This document shows, in pieces, positions 10,892-22,784 of a stretch of 64,000 nt of DNA (position 1 is its first letter; each line of letters opens with the position of its first letter). The position numbers and the translations under genes are program-made. The notes beneath the pieces are model-generated. The model ran no database searches. It saw nothing but the letters and a program-made list of their open reading frames with translations, and was not told the origin of the DNA. Source of the DNA: Ptychodera flava (lineage: Eukaryota > Hemichordata > Enteropneusta > Ptychoderidae); NCBI RefSeq assembly GCF_041260155.1, contig NC_091929.1, positions 31,981,962 through 32,045,961 on the forward strand, given 5' to 3'.

Positions 10892-12928
10892 TCAGACACA
10901 AGAATGGATCAACATATGGTTTTTAAGATGGCCCTTCTGTGTGAATGTTTTACCACACTCTTTACATTCATGTGGTCTGACACCAGAATGGATCAACATA
11001 TGCTTTTTAAGACTGCTCTTGTGTGTAAATGTTTTACCACACTCTTTACATTCGTGTGGTCTGACACCAGAGTGGATTAACATATGGTTGAGTACCTGGT
11101 CCTTCCTTTTAAATGTTTTACCACACTCTCCGCATTTATGAGGTTTGATCTCTGAATGAGTCAGCAAGTGCCTTTTAAGACTGCCCTTCCATGTGAATGT
11201 TTTACCACACTCTGCACATTCATGTTGTCTGACACCTGAATGGATCAACATATGCTTTCTAAGTCCGTACTTCAGTGTGAATGTTTTACCACACTGTGTA
11301 CATTCATGTGGTCTGACACCAGAGTGGATCAACATATGTGTTGTAAGAGTGCTCCTTTGTTTGAATGTTTGACCACACTTTGTACATTCATGCTGTCTGA
11401 TACCAGTATGAGTCAACATATGGATTTTAAGATGTTCCTTCAGAATGAACATTTTGCCACACTCTATACATTCATGTGGTCTGGCACCAGAATGGATTAA
11501 CATATGTTTTTTAAGAGTGCACCTTAGTTTGAACATTTGACCACACTTTGTACATTCATGCTGTCTGATACCAGTATGAGTCAACATATGGCTTTTAAGG
11601 GTGCCCCTCTCTGTGAATGACTTACCACACTCTGCACATTCATGTGGTCTGACACCAGAATGGATTAACATATGGTTTTTAAGACTCTGCTTCTTTGTAA
11701 ATGTCTTACCACACTCTGTACATTCATGTGGTCTGACACCAGAATGGATTAACATATGACTTTTTAGACTTCCCTTATGTGCGAACTTTTGACCACACTT
11801 TGTACATTCATGTTGTCTGATACCAGTATGAGTCAACATATGGCTTTTAAGGGTGCCCCTCTCTGTGAATGACTTACCACACTCTGCACATTCATGTGGT
11901 CTGACGCCAGAATGGATTAACATATGACTTGTAAGACTGCCCTTTTGTGTGAATTTTTGACCACACTTTGTACATGCATACTGTCTGGTACCGGTATGGG
12001 TCAACATATGGCTGTTAAGATTGCTCTTCCGTGCAAATGTCTTACCACACTCTGAACATTTATATGGTCTGGTACCGGTATGGGTCAACATATGGCTGTT
12101 AAGATTGCTCTTCCGTGCAAATGTCTTACCACACTCTGAACATTCATGTGGTCTGACACCAGAATGGATTAACATATGACTTTGAAGAGTGTCCTTTCGT
12201 ATGAATTTTTGACCACACTTTGTACATTCATGCGGTCTGGTACCGGTATGGGTCAACATATGGCTGTTCAGACTGCCCTTCTGTGTGAATGTTTTACCAC
12301 ATTCTGCACATTCGTGTGGTCTGACACCAGAATGGATCAACATATGGTTGAGTACATGGGCCTTCCTTTGGAATGATTTTCCACACTCTCTGCATTTATT
12401 GGATATGATCTCTGAATGGCTCTGCATATGACTTTTAAGATTGCCCTTCTTTGTAAACGTTTTATCACACTCCTTGCATTTATATCGTCTGATATTTGAG
12501 TTGGTCCACATGTGTCTGACGATTGTCATTCTGAATTAATGTTTCACTGCACTCACTGTGTTTGAATGGCTGGAGATCAGAATTGATTACTGCAAGCCTC
12601 TTGAGATACATGTTGTCTCTGAAGGTCTCAACACTTTCTCCACATTCAATTTCTTGTGCCCTTGAGTTCAAGTTATGTGCTCCATCATTGCTGTTTTTCA
12701 CATAATTTTTACCACAGTCAGTGCTGACTTCACCATCATAGCTGTCCCCATTATGAGAATGGCACTCCATCAAACGGAAGGGATCTTTGTGTAATGTAGA
12801 TTGGTGTTCAATATGATTGCCCTCATACCATGGATTCAGGTCTTTGATGCTGTTCTCTTGGTTGGACATACCATATTCCCATGTTATACAGCAGTTTTGC
12901 ATAATGCTCTGTACAATTATTGATGCAT
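10892..12928 (-). CDS. Terminal exon of C2H2 zinc-finger gene A (19 fingers, one frameshift)
   Basis: The exon starts at an acceptor (TTTCTACTTACAG, first base 12,928) in phase 1. It encodes about 140 residues of acidic/Ser-Asn-rich linker (for example ASIIVQSIMQNCC, WYEGNHIEHQSTLHKD), then 19 C2H2 fingers ending at the stop at 10,892. Fingers follow C-x2-C-x12-H-x3-H, with linkers such as HSGVRPHEC and HTGTRPYKC in place of the usual TGEKP. The family binds DNA in the nucleus; targets cannot be read from the sequence. Near 12,505 a 2-base loss relative to copies B and C shifts the frame just before finger 1, so the linker and the fingers are in different frames. The 19-finger frame itself is clean. 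Either a pseudogene or an assembly indel. Confidence 0.8.
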
Positions 12929-13244
12929 CTGTAAGTAGAAAGATTAATGTAGAACAGTTCAGTAGAGTATGGTAGTGAGGACAAGGCTCCATAAAGAAGT
13001 CTTGGGACAGAGAGAGACGTAGGCTTTTGGTGTTACTAATGACTTCATGTAATATTTTACAAAACGGAGACATTTTCATGGATTTTATTGGACTAGTTAA
13101 GAGCACAGCTGGTTAGCCATCATAGCAATCTTTATCCAAAAATTACATGTTAATGGTCACATACAAAGTTACTGAACACAACGTAAAGGCAGCACAGCAC
13201 AGCAAGGCACAGACTATGAACAAAGTACACACATAAGTCATACA

Positions 13245-13282
<38 letters not shown>
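13245..13282. repeat. CA microsatellite in intron 2 of gene A
   Basis: An uninterrupted (CA)n run, also present in copy B at about 44,486-44,524 with a different length. Confidence 0.9.
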
Positions 13283-13339
13283 GACATACATACCATACCA
13301 AACAAAACTCAACATCATCACTGTAAAGCAAAACTTTAC

Positions 13340-13462
13340 CTTCCATTGATAATGTATTGTCTTGATAACGTTGACACAGCTTTTCAGTCAGTGTCTCTAA
13401 TGGTTTCACTAGCTCATGCACATTGTCGAAATGTTTTAGAGACTTGAAAATTGCACAACACT
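13340..13462 (-). CDS. Second coding exon of zinc-finger gene A
   Basis: 123-bp exon with acceptor TTTCTTTCAG and donor G|GTAAAG. It is phase 1 on both sides. It encodes a compact, probably helical module including CCAIFKSLKHFDN, HELVKPLETLTEKL and YQDNTLSME. Splice sites and length are identical in copies B (44,584-44,706) and C (59,193-59,315). The module is not one I recognise; leucine/charged spacing suggests a helix that could mediate protein contacts. Confidence 0.75.
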
Positions 13463-14103
13463 CTGAAAGAAATACAAAATGTTTCTATGTTAGAGTTAAG
13501 AAGCCATGGAGTAACATTAACATCCAATCTATGATATTCCTCAACTGAAACAAAACAAATAAATAATAAATAAAGTCTCATCTCCAGCACAACTTAGTTT
13601 AAAAAAAAACTGTTGGAATTTTCAGTAAAGTCAATGTTCACAATATCAACGCACCTTGGGCAAACCCTCTTTCATCACTTCCCTGTAAACATTAAAACTT
13701 TTTAACATAGTTCTACTAGCCGATGCGAAAATACTGCACTATACATTTAATAAAACTCCGAAAGTCACAGTGACGTCTTCTTGCTTTCACTGTATCACGA
13801 AAGTGCAAGACTGGAGATTAGCGGACACAAAACAGTTATGTTTGAATATTGCTAGGAACTTATGAAGTCCACTCAGCCGATCCATTTTAGGTGGTGTGTC
13901 TACCATTCTTTACTTGTGCAGATATCTGTGACAATGTATAGCTCTGTGTGCAGGAGCTGTGGCCTCAATAGCTGAAGTGATGTATCACCATCCGCCCAAA
14001 ATACCCAGGCAAAACCTATGGCTAAAGTATGGCCTCTCGTGGTTAGAGTCCCAAACAGAATTACACAGCCTAGTCTAGGGTCTCTCTGTCATCTTTTGGC
14101 CTT

Positions 14104-14195
14104 CAGCATGCAGAGCCAGTGCCACTCCCTGACTGTTTGTTTGTTTGTTTTTTGAATCCATATAAACAATCAGGGAGTGGCAGGGCACAGTCCCT
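14104..14195. repeat. Short hairpin repeat shared by all three copies
   Basis: The segment GCCACTCCCTGACTGTTTG and the complementary CAGGGAGTGGC downstream form a hairpin with a TTTG-rich loop. It also occurs near 45,036-45,103 and 62,155-62,210, so it predates the triplication. Confidence 0.7.
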
Positions 14196-14449
14196 CCAGA
14201 GTGACCTTGGGCAGGGTTAATCAATGTAGACCCCCACCCCCAACTCGGGGCATAGTGGGGATGTGGAAATTAGTCTTAAGAAATTTGTAAAATGCACCAC
14301 CTCCTGGGGCAAGACAATCTGGAAAATTCCCACCTAAACCAAGTAAATCCCCATCATTTCCCTGCCCAAATGGCCCAGACATTAAAATGCTGCGCTTGTC
14401 CATGACAGTGACAAGGGGGATCAATATGAGGACATTGCCCAACCCTCGG

Positions 14450-14559
14450 GCATATTTTCATGGCAGACCCTGCGTACAGGTCTGTGTGTTCCCGGCGTGG
14501 AGGCCGTATAACGCCGGGAACACACAGACCTGTACGCAGGGCATATTTTCATGGCAGAC
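14450..14559. mobile_element. 72-bp palindrome flanked by 19-bp direct repeats
   Basis: A palindrome with 31-bp arms (14,469-14,540; CCTGCGTACAGG ... CCTGTACGCAGG) sits between two identical 19-bp sequences, GCATATTTTCATGGCAGAC. Copy B holds a single copy of the flank at 45,309-45,327 with one substitution and no palindrome: the empty site. A relative lies at 62,752-62,833 in copy C, in a different setting. The target duplication is longer than usual for DNA transposons. Confidence 0.8.
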
Positions 14560-14870
14560 ACGGTCTACCCGGCTCCCCTCCCCCCATTTGCCCCGTATCG
14601 CCCGAGGTGACTACAGTCGGGGGTTAGTTTACACTGGCTGCCGTGCTGTAATATTACAGATCCGCACCTGTATATACGGCACGTCCATCGGTAAACCCGT
14701 CCATCTTACTTGTCGTGTTCGGAGGTACACAGCGAACAAAACCTTTTGACCCTGAACAAAATACCGTTTACTGGGTTACAGGGGCCGTCCACCGTGTACA
14801 GACCACAACCTATGCAGTACACCGTATATACGGGTGTTTCACCTCCTCTTCACATGGATCATAGGCCTAC

Positions 14871-15006
14871 CTTGACAGGCTTGTGGTACGCCACAGTTGT
14901 TATTGAATGCACTTCCAGTTCCACCGCCGCCATTGCAGTTCGTTCTCTCACAGGGCTCCAAATCCGAAAGAGGACAGTCCTTGTTCATTATTTCCGCCGA
15001 TTTCAT
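14871..15006 (-). CDS. First coding exon of zinc-finger gene A
   Basis: ATG at 15,006, 45 codons plus one base, donor G|GTAGGC. It contains DCPLSDLEPC, a Gly-rich stretch and NNNCGVPQACQ. Phase 1 matches exon 2, creating a Glu codon at the junction. Counterparts in copy B (142 bp) and copy C (127 bp) differ in length only by multiples of three and keep the same donor position, supporting selection on the frame. Intron 1 is 1,408 bp. The start is the first ATG shared by A and B; copy C starts at the next conserved position. Function unknown. Confidence 0.7.
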
Positions 15007-16729
15007 CTTTAGAGTACGAATATTATGTCGCTGAACAAATATTTTAGAAGGATGTAAAATTCAAAACTCTGATTCCGTAAAAGGCACTGTCATTCGAGAA
15101 AAACAGCGGCTCCAGCTGCACCGTGTTGGGTGCGAATTCACCAAGCTTTGTTTATATAATATGACCTTTGACCCCTCAACTGAACATTGAAACATCCGTT
15201 GCGGCCGCTTTGCACAGAGACAATTACTGAATTATACCGCTCGGGTCTATTTAATCAAATTGTACGAGAACTCCGCATAATCTTACTCAGGCTTGTTGAA
15301 TTTCAACATAATTTAGAAAAAACATCATCATACATCTAAAAGATTTTCATATTTGCATTATACGCTGTAAAATCAAGTATTTTTCGGGCTGTTAAAACAT
15401 CTGTACAGTCACTGAGTCAGTAGGCTACTAGTCTGTAGGCCTACTGCATGCAATTCAGTTGTTGTGTTATGAATGGTGGAAGTGAATACTTTGTACAGTA
15501 TTGCCTTTAACGGGTAAAAAAAATCTCTTGTGTAGAAGATATGTCTTAATAATTAAATTGTCAACAAATACGTAGAATTACTTTCTGTATAGCATTAGCA
15601 GTGTTATAGCCAGTGTGCGTGATTGCAAGAAACCACGCATATTTTAACAAAGCCCCCCTAAATCAAACGCAAGAGTGCGACATGTTGCCCAGCTCTCTAC
15701 CATGAGATATTAGATTATGATTTATTATGTTGGGAGATAATTTAGGTGCGGTGAAAAGTAAAGGTTGATATAAGCTGTCCTGTGAACACCAGGTTAGACC
15801 CTAATTGACTTGAAAAGTTATTGCTTATCTTACATTGTAAAGCATTGATATACTGTGTTGATATCACATTGTCCATTATTGTTATCCTGTAGCTTCAAAC
15901 ACGACGTACACACCATCCGTTGGGGGCGCTTTACCAGAGACACTGCTTCTCTGACATCCTCACTGTTGGCCTGATTTTATGTAGGGACTTTCAAAAGTGT
16001 TTGCAATAAAATAAGCGATTCTCTGAAAACGGTCATGCACAAAAGACAGTGACCTTTCACAGGCGGGTCACAGTCAATATCAATAATATCTCATTTGTAT
16101 GACCTTTCACAGAATATTTTTAATCTTTAATCCCATTTCCCACTAAACTTTATCATATATAAGTATTCCATTGATGCACATATTTTTGAGACAAAGAATA
16201 CTAACAACTTCAAGTAATATTTTTGTAATAAATTTCCAAGCCGTATTAAATGTTTACATTTTATTGGCAGCTCTTATTTCATTCAACGTGTTCCTGTCCC
16301 GGTGAACGTGGATATTGAGCATTTGTGTTCCCTTTAAAAATACATTTACAAATTTGACTCCCTGGCAGGTTTTCTGAATGTGAGCCTGTCCAAATTCCGG
16401 TCCGTCCTAAAGTAGATGAAAGCTCCCTAACTAAGTTTCCAGTCTTGTGTGCGCCACTTTGAACTACTGCGATGTGGGAGAAGAGTTTGACGATATCGTC
16501 TCCTACACCCTGTACTACGAGTCATTTATTATATATCAACCGTAATCTCTTGTTCTATTCCCCAAAATAGGTTGAAAGCATACATAGTTTCTTTACAAAG
16601 TGACTTTGTACATGTAGAATGCATTGTTATTGATAACGTTTGAACAGAATTCACTCGTTAATAGTCTTCACATGCATAGGCTGAGATGACATCTCATTAC
16701 CCTTTAGAGAGTAGAAAAAGTTACTGTAG
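15007..16729. other. Upstream region of gene A, duplicated in copy B
   Basis: This matches 45,787-48,646 of copy B once the copy-B insertions are removed. No TATA box is obvious upstream of exon 1. A possible exon lies on the minus strand at about 16,353-16,466 (acceptor CCCACATCGCAG, donor T|GTAAAT), open in both A and B (B: 47,361-47,474, a Leu/Tyr change). I give it low weight. Confidence 0.45.
16707..16729. repeat. Left target-site duplication of the L1-type insertion
   Basis: GAGAGTAGAAAAAGTTACTG and three further bases recur at 22,785-22,806 with one A fewer. Copy B carries the sequence once (48,624-48,646). Confidence 0.85.
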
Positions 16730-16731
16730 TT

Positions 16732-18320
16732 TTTTTTATTGAAAAAACAAACATAAAGACAACAGACAACAGAAAAGACCTGAGGAAAAAGAAAGATAAC
16801 ACAGAAAGAAGAAAAGCTAACCATCAAAAAAGTTCACAAAATCTCCCCCCTTTTCAACATGTATCCTTTGCCTATCTTTTGACATTGCTACATACTTTTC
16901 TGTTTTGTAAACAGAATTCACGTACAATTTAAACTGAAGAACATTTGGCAGTGAATTAGCATTTTTACATCTAAAAATAAAAGCGTCCCATAAGGAAGAT
17001 GAGATTTATAAGTAAACTAGAACTCGAACACGAGTCACCAAGTATACAGTAGATTGCATTAAGCGTTATGGTATTTAGTGTAACCATTTGAAACCACTCC
17101 TTTACTGAAATCCAAAAACGATTTACATAAATACAATCCCAAAATAAATGATAATAATCCTCTTCAACCTCTTTGCAAAAATTACATATCGGTGAATTAA
17201 AAGTAATCGATTTGAGGGAAGAATCTTCATTATCAACTTATATTGAAAATTCCATAGCTTAATATCACTAGTTAATTGGAATGGAAGCACTAACAACTTT
17301 TTCAGAAATATTATCTCATCAAATAAATCGTACCAGTACCAAACTATGTGTGGAGGGAGGTCCTCAGTGTTTTCTATATTTACAAAGAAAGTGTAAATCT
17401 CTCTGTTAATTTTTAAACCAGACAAACATTTAGGATTGCGAAAATTAGGCCTACAGACCTGTAATTTTGATGAATGTGAATCCTGTAAATATTTCTTCCA
17501 ATCTGTTGGTATTGCAGACAATAATTGATTGTACTGAAAGCGAGTACAGATATTACCATACATTGTGATGACATTTTCATAACTAAAAAACTTACAATTA
17601 TCGTCGAGAAGATCGTTAATAAAAATTATACCATTCTCAAAAAAGCGTTTCCTCATTATTGGCTTGTCTGTAATACGTATTTTAGAATTATAACAGATCA
17701 GTTGTTGGCAAACATCTACCTTGTCAACAACAGTGGTGAAGTTATACTGCAGCCACGCTGAAAAAATTCTCGTAAGAAAACAGAACTAATGGGCTTTAAG
17801 CGATCAAAATCAGTCTTATCTAAATTAACATAATAAAAAGGAGGACCACCAAAACCGAAAAGCAAATATTTATACCACTTACTGTAAAATAAACTATTAT
17901 TACACAAGAGTCTAATAAACCAGGCATTAAAGTATTGTACTTCTTGAAGAAGTCGCTATTGGGTGAAGGGAGAGACATAAACAAATAGGTAAACTGTGAA
18001 TTAACCAAAGATTTAATAACTGTTACTTTCCCGTAAAGAGTGAGCCCCCTACCCTGCCATGGCTGCAGTAACTTCCTCGCCTTTTCAAAACGTGGATAAA
18101 ATTAGCATCAACAAGATATGATAAATCTCTTGGAATCTGGATACCAAGAACATTAACATCGCCATCCGTCCAAATTAGGGGACATTTGGTATTGATATGA
18201 AATCTGTGTTTTTAAGTGACCCCAATACGTAGCACCTTGCATTTATCATAATTAGGTTGCAACCCTGATATTATGGAAAACACATTCAAGATATCAAGTA
18301 TTGCATAAAAAGAACCAGAA
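16732..18320 (-). pseudogene. 3' part of L1-type ORF2 and 3' UTR
   Basis: Minus-strand fragments continue the reverse transcriptase after the catalytic YADD box: ILDILNVFSIISGLQPNYDK (about 18,245-18,305), WTDGDVNVLGIQIP, a segment like GLTLYGK, FTYLFMSLPSPNSDFFKKYN (about 17,935-17,995), and a C-terminal frame at 17,123-17,656 with WKKYLQ and LPPHIVWYWYDLFDE. Several frameshifts interrupt it. Ends at the T run at 16,730. Confidence 0.8.
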
Positions 18321-18617
18321 GGAGTCGGGATTGAAACACAGACAGATAGACACAATGAGGCCGCCAGAGAGACATCGATAGTCGGACAGACAAGCACAGA
18401 GCCACAGATTGACTGAGTGTGTAAACTTTTTTCACAGTATAGGAAGATTTAACCGTTAGAGATTTTTGCATATCATGGCGGCCTGAACAGACGTGTGCTC
18501 TCCAACCTCTGCAAGCTTTTTTCTATTTCTTCAAAAATTGAGAGTTTATTTACCTTGGCTGCAATAATTATTGACATTACATCATTGTGGTTCATGTGAA
18601 CTACTTTTTTTAGCCAT

Positions 18618-20186
18618 ATGGTACGTAAGAGTAAAAAAAGACAACGGCAGAAGTCTTCGACAAGTTCCACGTGTGGTCTCAACATGGCGTCTTATGCTGC
18701 TACCGTGGGTATTGGCAATGAGAGTGTTACGCAACATGATGATCAAGATATTTTCCCGCAACTGTCGACACCAGAACTGAAGGCTTTGGCAACGATACTT
18801 ACTAAGCAAAATGAAACTTTGTCACTCAAATAGACCAAGTGAAAGAAGAATTAACTCTAGAAATCTCCTCGGTCGTCGCTAAATTGAACTCAACGGTGGA
18901 AAATGTTACAGACTTGAAGGAAAAGGCACAGGTCCAGTAGGCATGTGATGATTTTTCGTATTCTTATCATAAAAAATAATTATGAATATTAATAAATTAT
19001 TAATATGAATGTTACAGAATATTAAAACTTTTTTACACACAATGTCGTCTACTTTGTGTAAATGCCGTCTGGAAACCCCATTGTTGTGATAATTATGATT
19101 ATTAATAAATTACAATTATGATTATCAAAATCATATTTTACACATTGTAATCTGCTTATGTGAACAACCCTCTGGAAACCCTTATATAGTTTCACAATCT
19201 ATGCCAAAATTATACAAGTGACACCATTGCCCAGGTTCAGTCTACGGTGAGAGTTACTACACATATACACTGTGTAGTAACTCTCGCCGTAGACTGAACC
19301 TGGGCAATGGTAACTCTCGCCGTAGACTGAACCTTGGCAATGGTGTCACTTGTATATTTTGGCATGGATTGTGAAACTATATAAGGTTTCCAGAGGGTTG
19401 TTCATATAAGCACATTACAATGTGTAAAATATGACTTTATTAATCATAATTTATTAATAATCATAATTATCACTACAATGGAGTTTCCAGACAGCATTTA
19501 CACAAAGTAGACGACATTGTGTGTAAAAACGTTTTAATATTCTGTAACATTCATATTAATAATTTATTAATATTCATAATTATTTTTTATATAAGAATAC
19601 GAAAAATCATCACATGCCTACTGGACCTGTGGAAAAGGTCGCTGACGTGGAACGCTGCCAAGAGTGCCAGTCATCGGAGATTGATTCCCTGCGTAAGATG
19701 CTAGCTAATGAGCGTCGTGAGCGGATAACTGCTCAGCTGTTATTAGATAGATATAGTCGAAATATGATATACTTATACGTGGTATCCACTATGAGAAAGA
19801 TGAAGATTTAGAACGCAAAACTCGGACCTTTTTGAAGAACTCGTTAAAACTCCCGACGGCTGAAACCGTACAATTGAGTTCCGTTCATCGTCTTGGTACG
19901 CCTTCTGAAAATCGCCCGTCTCCTCCAGTTATTACAAGGTTCAAGTTGTCAGTCTCAGCGGTAGGAATGATGTGCTTAGTCGTGGACATTTATTGAAGAC
20001 ACCAACTTTGTCGTTCATGAACATTTACCACCTGTCCTACAGAATGCACGCAATAAACTGTTGCCTGCGTATTACACGGCCAAGAAAGATGGCCACCGTC
20101 TCAAGTTACGAGTACCACCACGAGACTGTTGTGCTTTGTTAATTATTGACGGTAAAGAGAGCAAACGCTTAGATGCAGTGGTTTAA
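18618..20186 (+). pseudogene. L1-type ORF1 (nucleic-acid-binding protein), interrupted
   Basis: The start ATG at 18,618 is followed by a basic N-terminus (RKSKKRQRQKS), then a predicted coiled coil (IDQVKEELTLEISSVVAKL in the next frame), then after the nested foldback more coiled coil (EIDSLRKMLANERRERITAQ), LLDRYSRN, SSVHRLGTPSENRPSPPVI and a C-terminal YYTAKKDGHRLKLRVPPRD before the stop at 20,184-20,186. This order matches L1 ORF1 (coiled coil, RRM-like, C-terminal domain), which coats the element RNA. At least two frameshifts plus the insertion break it. Confidence 0.75.
18927..19631. mobile_element. 705-bp foldback element nested in the L1 ORF1
   Basis: Arms of about 330 bp are inverted copies (CACAGGTCCAG at 18,927; complement ending at 19,631) with a small hairpin at the centre and an extra partial copy of the inner arm near 19,300-19,350. 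Flanks carry GAAAAGG on both sides (7-8 bp duplication), and removing the element returns ORF1 to frame across the junction. The CACAGG end and ~8-bp target size match the foldback at 60,364-61,141, so they may be one family (hAT-like). Confidence 0.8.
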
Positions 20187-20609
20187 TTTTTTTTATATGT
20201 GAACAACTTGTCCAGATATACACTGAATTTAAAATTTGTCACAGTTTTTTTTTTTTTTTTTTTTTTTTGGGGGGGGGGGGGTTTCCCTGTCTCTCTCATA
20301 TTGTTAGTCGCGACGTTGGAGACGCCTGCTTTTCCCCGTTGTGCTCCATCTGTTGGCACCTCGTCTGAAGTTTGGTCGTGTTTCGGTTTTTGTTTGCTCA
20401 TTTTTTTGTTTGTTTGTTTTTTCTTGTGTCTTTGTTTTCGTTTCTTCTTGTTTTTTTGTTTTTGTTTCCTTGTGTGTTGATGTTTCCCCTTTGTTTGCTT
20501 TCTTCCTTTCTTTTTTATGTCATGACAATCCCCATTTTCAGCTATTGTATACATTTGGTGTATTTTGTAAGTTATTTATTTCAGTTATTATTTCCCACTA
20601 CTTACATAT

Positions 20610-22784
20610 ATGGCTGTTACTTCCAAAGTTGAAATTGCTTCATATAATTGCAATGGATTAGCAAATTCAGTTAAAAGAAGAGAGATCTTTACTTGGTTGC
20701 GAGATAAATCTTACAACATCTATTGTTTGCAAGAAACTCACTCCACTGTATGTAATGAAAGTTACTGGAAAGCTGAATGGGGTGCGGATATTTTTTTCAG
20801 TCATGGTACTAGTAATCGGAGAGGGATTGCAATTCTTTTGAAAAATAATTTTTCGTATACAGTAACCAAGAGTCCAAGACAAGTGTAGATTCTGAGGGTA
20901 GGTGGATTATGATGGATATTACTGTTGATACTCATCGGTTCATTCTTGTTTGTTTATATGCCCCAAATGATGATAATCCCCTTTTCTTTGAGATATCCAT
21001 TCACAAATTGTCGATTTCTGTGGTGATGTGTCTGATATCCTCATTTGCGGGGATTTTAACACACGTTCAAGATGATTTGGTTGACAGAGTAGGTACTGGA
21101 AAGAATGTTTATCATCGGAATGCATTCGAGAGCATTAAACATTTAATGCATTCGTGGGACTTGCATGACATCTGGCGATTACGTAACCCTTCTGTAAGGC
21201 GATACACGTGGAGGAGAGGCAATTCGGCCAGTAGGATTGATTATTTTTTAGTGCCATTTTCTTTTGTCTCAAAAATAACAGGTGTTACCATCGGCGAAAG
21301 ATATCGCTCAGATCATCACCTCATTGGTATTGGTTTGGAAACTAATGTGTTCACACGTGGAAAGGGGTATTGGCACTTCAATAATTCTCTCCTCAAAGAC
21401 CAAAATTTCATTATCCATTCACAACGTTTTATTTCCAACTTCTTTGTTGCTAATAATGGCTCTGCAAACCCTCACAGTGTCTGGGATGCCTTTAAATGTG
21501 CTTTTAGAGGCCACTGTATTAAGTTTAGCTCATTTAAGCAACGCAAAAGAACAGAAAAGGAGAATTGTCTTATTAGAGAAATTAATGAATTACATGCCAT
21601 CATTGATTCTGGGTCTAGTCATTGTCAAGGTGACCTTTCTCTCCGTTTGTCATTGAAACAGGAAGAACTTGAGTCTCTGTATGCAGAGAGAACAGGTGGT
21701 CTCATTATTCGTGCTAAAGCTAGGTGGATGGCTGATGGCGAACGTCCGACGAAATATTTTCTTAATCTTGTTCACAGGAATTATTCGAGGAAAAATGTCA
21801 TGACTTTAGTACAATCCGATGGTACCATTCTGTCAGACCCATTACAGATTTTGAGTGAAGAAGTTTTGTTTTACAGGAAACTTTATTCATTCGATCATCC
21901 CCCTATTTTACTTAGCAATGGAAATTGCCGAACTTTCTTTCCTGATAATTATTCTTGTCGTCTAGGTAGATCTGAACGGGAAACATGTGAAGGTTTAATT
22001 ACGATCAATGAGTTGTGGCAAGCTATCAGATCCTTCCCAGCTGAAAAATCTCCTGGCTCGGACGGTATTCCGGTTGAAGTTTAAAAAACATTTTTCAAAG
22101 AATTATATACACCCATGCTTCAATGTTTTAGTCATTCATATAATCTTGGGTTTTTATCATCCTCACAAAGAGAAGGGCTATTAGCACTTTTTTGAAACAG
22201 GATGCACAAGGTAATGATAAGGATCCAGTTTTTCTTAAAAATTGGCGACCTTAACTTTGCTTTGTTGTGATACTCGCATTTTGGCCAAGTGTCTTTCATT
22301 GCGAGTAAAACGGGTTATCACAAATATTATAAATGAGGACCAAACAGGTTTTATTCATGGTAGATTTATAGCAGATAATATTAGGAGGATTCTTGAAATT
22401 ATAGAATTGTACGAGAAGAATAATGAGCCTGGATTAGTCTTTATTGCCGATTTTGAAAAGGCCTTCGATAAAGTGAGATGGGATTTTATTTTTAAGTGCT
22501 TGGATTTTTTCAATTTTGGTCCATCATTTATGTCATGGGTGAAAGTTATGTATAACAACATTTCTAGTCGTATTATTAATTATGGTCATATTTCTGATAA
22601 TTTTAGTCTCTTTCGGGGCGTTCGACAAGGTTGTCCGCTGTCACCTTACTTATTTGTAATTGCTGTAGAGATTCTAGCGATTCGAGTAAGAAGTTGTAAA
22701 GAACTAAAGGTCTTAAAACAGGTCCCTTCGAAAATAAGATTTCACAATACGCCGACGATACTAACTTCCCAACTGAACCAGACC
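20610..22784 (+). pseudogene. 5' part of L1-type ORF2: endonuclease and reverse transcriptase
   Basis: From the ATG at 20,610: an apurinic-type endonuclease with SYNCNGLAN, LQETHS, RRGIAILLKN, LYAPND, SRIDYFLVP and RSDHHL, then the RT with GFIHGRFIADNIR, FIADFEKAFDKVRWDFI, GVRQGCPLSPYLF and, in a shifted frame, QYADDT at about 22,745-22,763. The gene would nick target DNA and prime reverse transcription. Frameshifts occur near 20,885 and 22,080-22,250. The reading ends at the target duplication, with the rest of ORF2 inverted at 16.7-18.3 kb. Confidence 0.85.

Larger units (their letters stand above)
16730..22784. mobile_element. L1-type LINE with 5' inversion (twin priming), near full length
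   Basis: About 6.05 kb lies between 22-23 bp target duplications, and copy B gives the empty site. The left edge starts with a T run (poly-A on the minus strand). From there to about 18.32 kb the element reads on the minus strand as the 3' part of ORF2; from about 18.33 kb to 22.78 kb it reads on the plus strand as 5' UTR, ORF1 and the 5' part of ORF2. The break falls just after the RT YADD motif. This is the arrangement expected from twin priming. Frameshifts and a nested foldback show that it is inactive. The ORF2 motif set fits the L1/Tx1 group. Confidence 0.85.

Noticed and set aside
10865..12376. Plus-strand frames with repeated TTLCTFMWSDTRMDQHM-like peptide
   Set aside because: Antisense shadows of the zinc-finger array.
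20183..20554. Lys-rich minus-strand frame and Phe-rich plus-strand frames
   Set aside because: Low-complexity T-rich spacer between ORF1 and ORF2 of the L1-type element.
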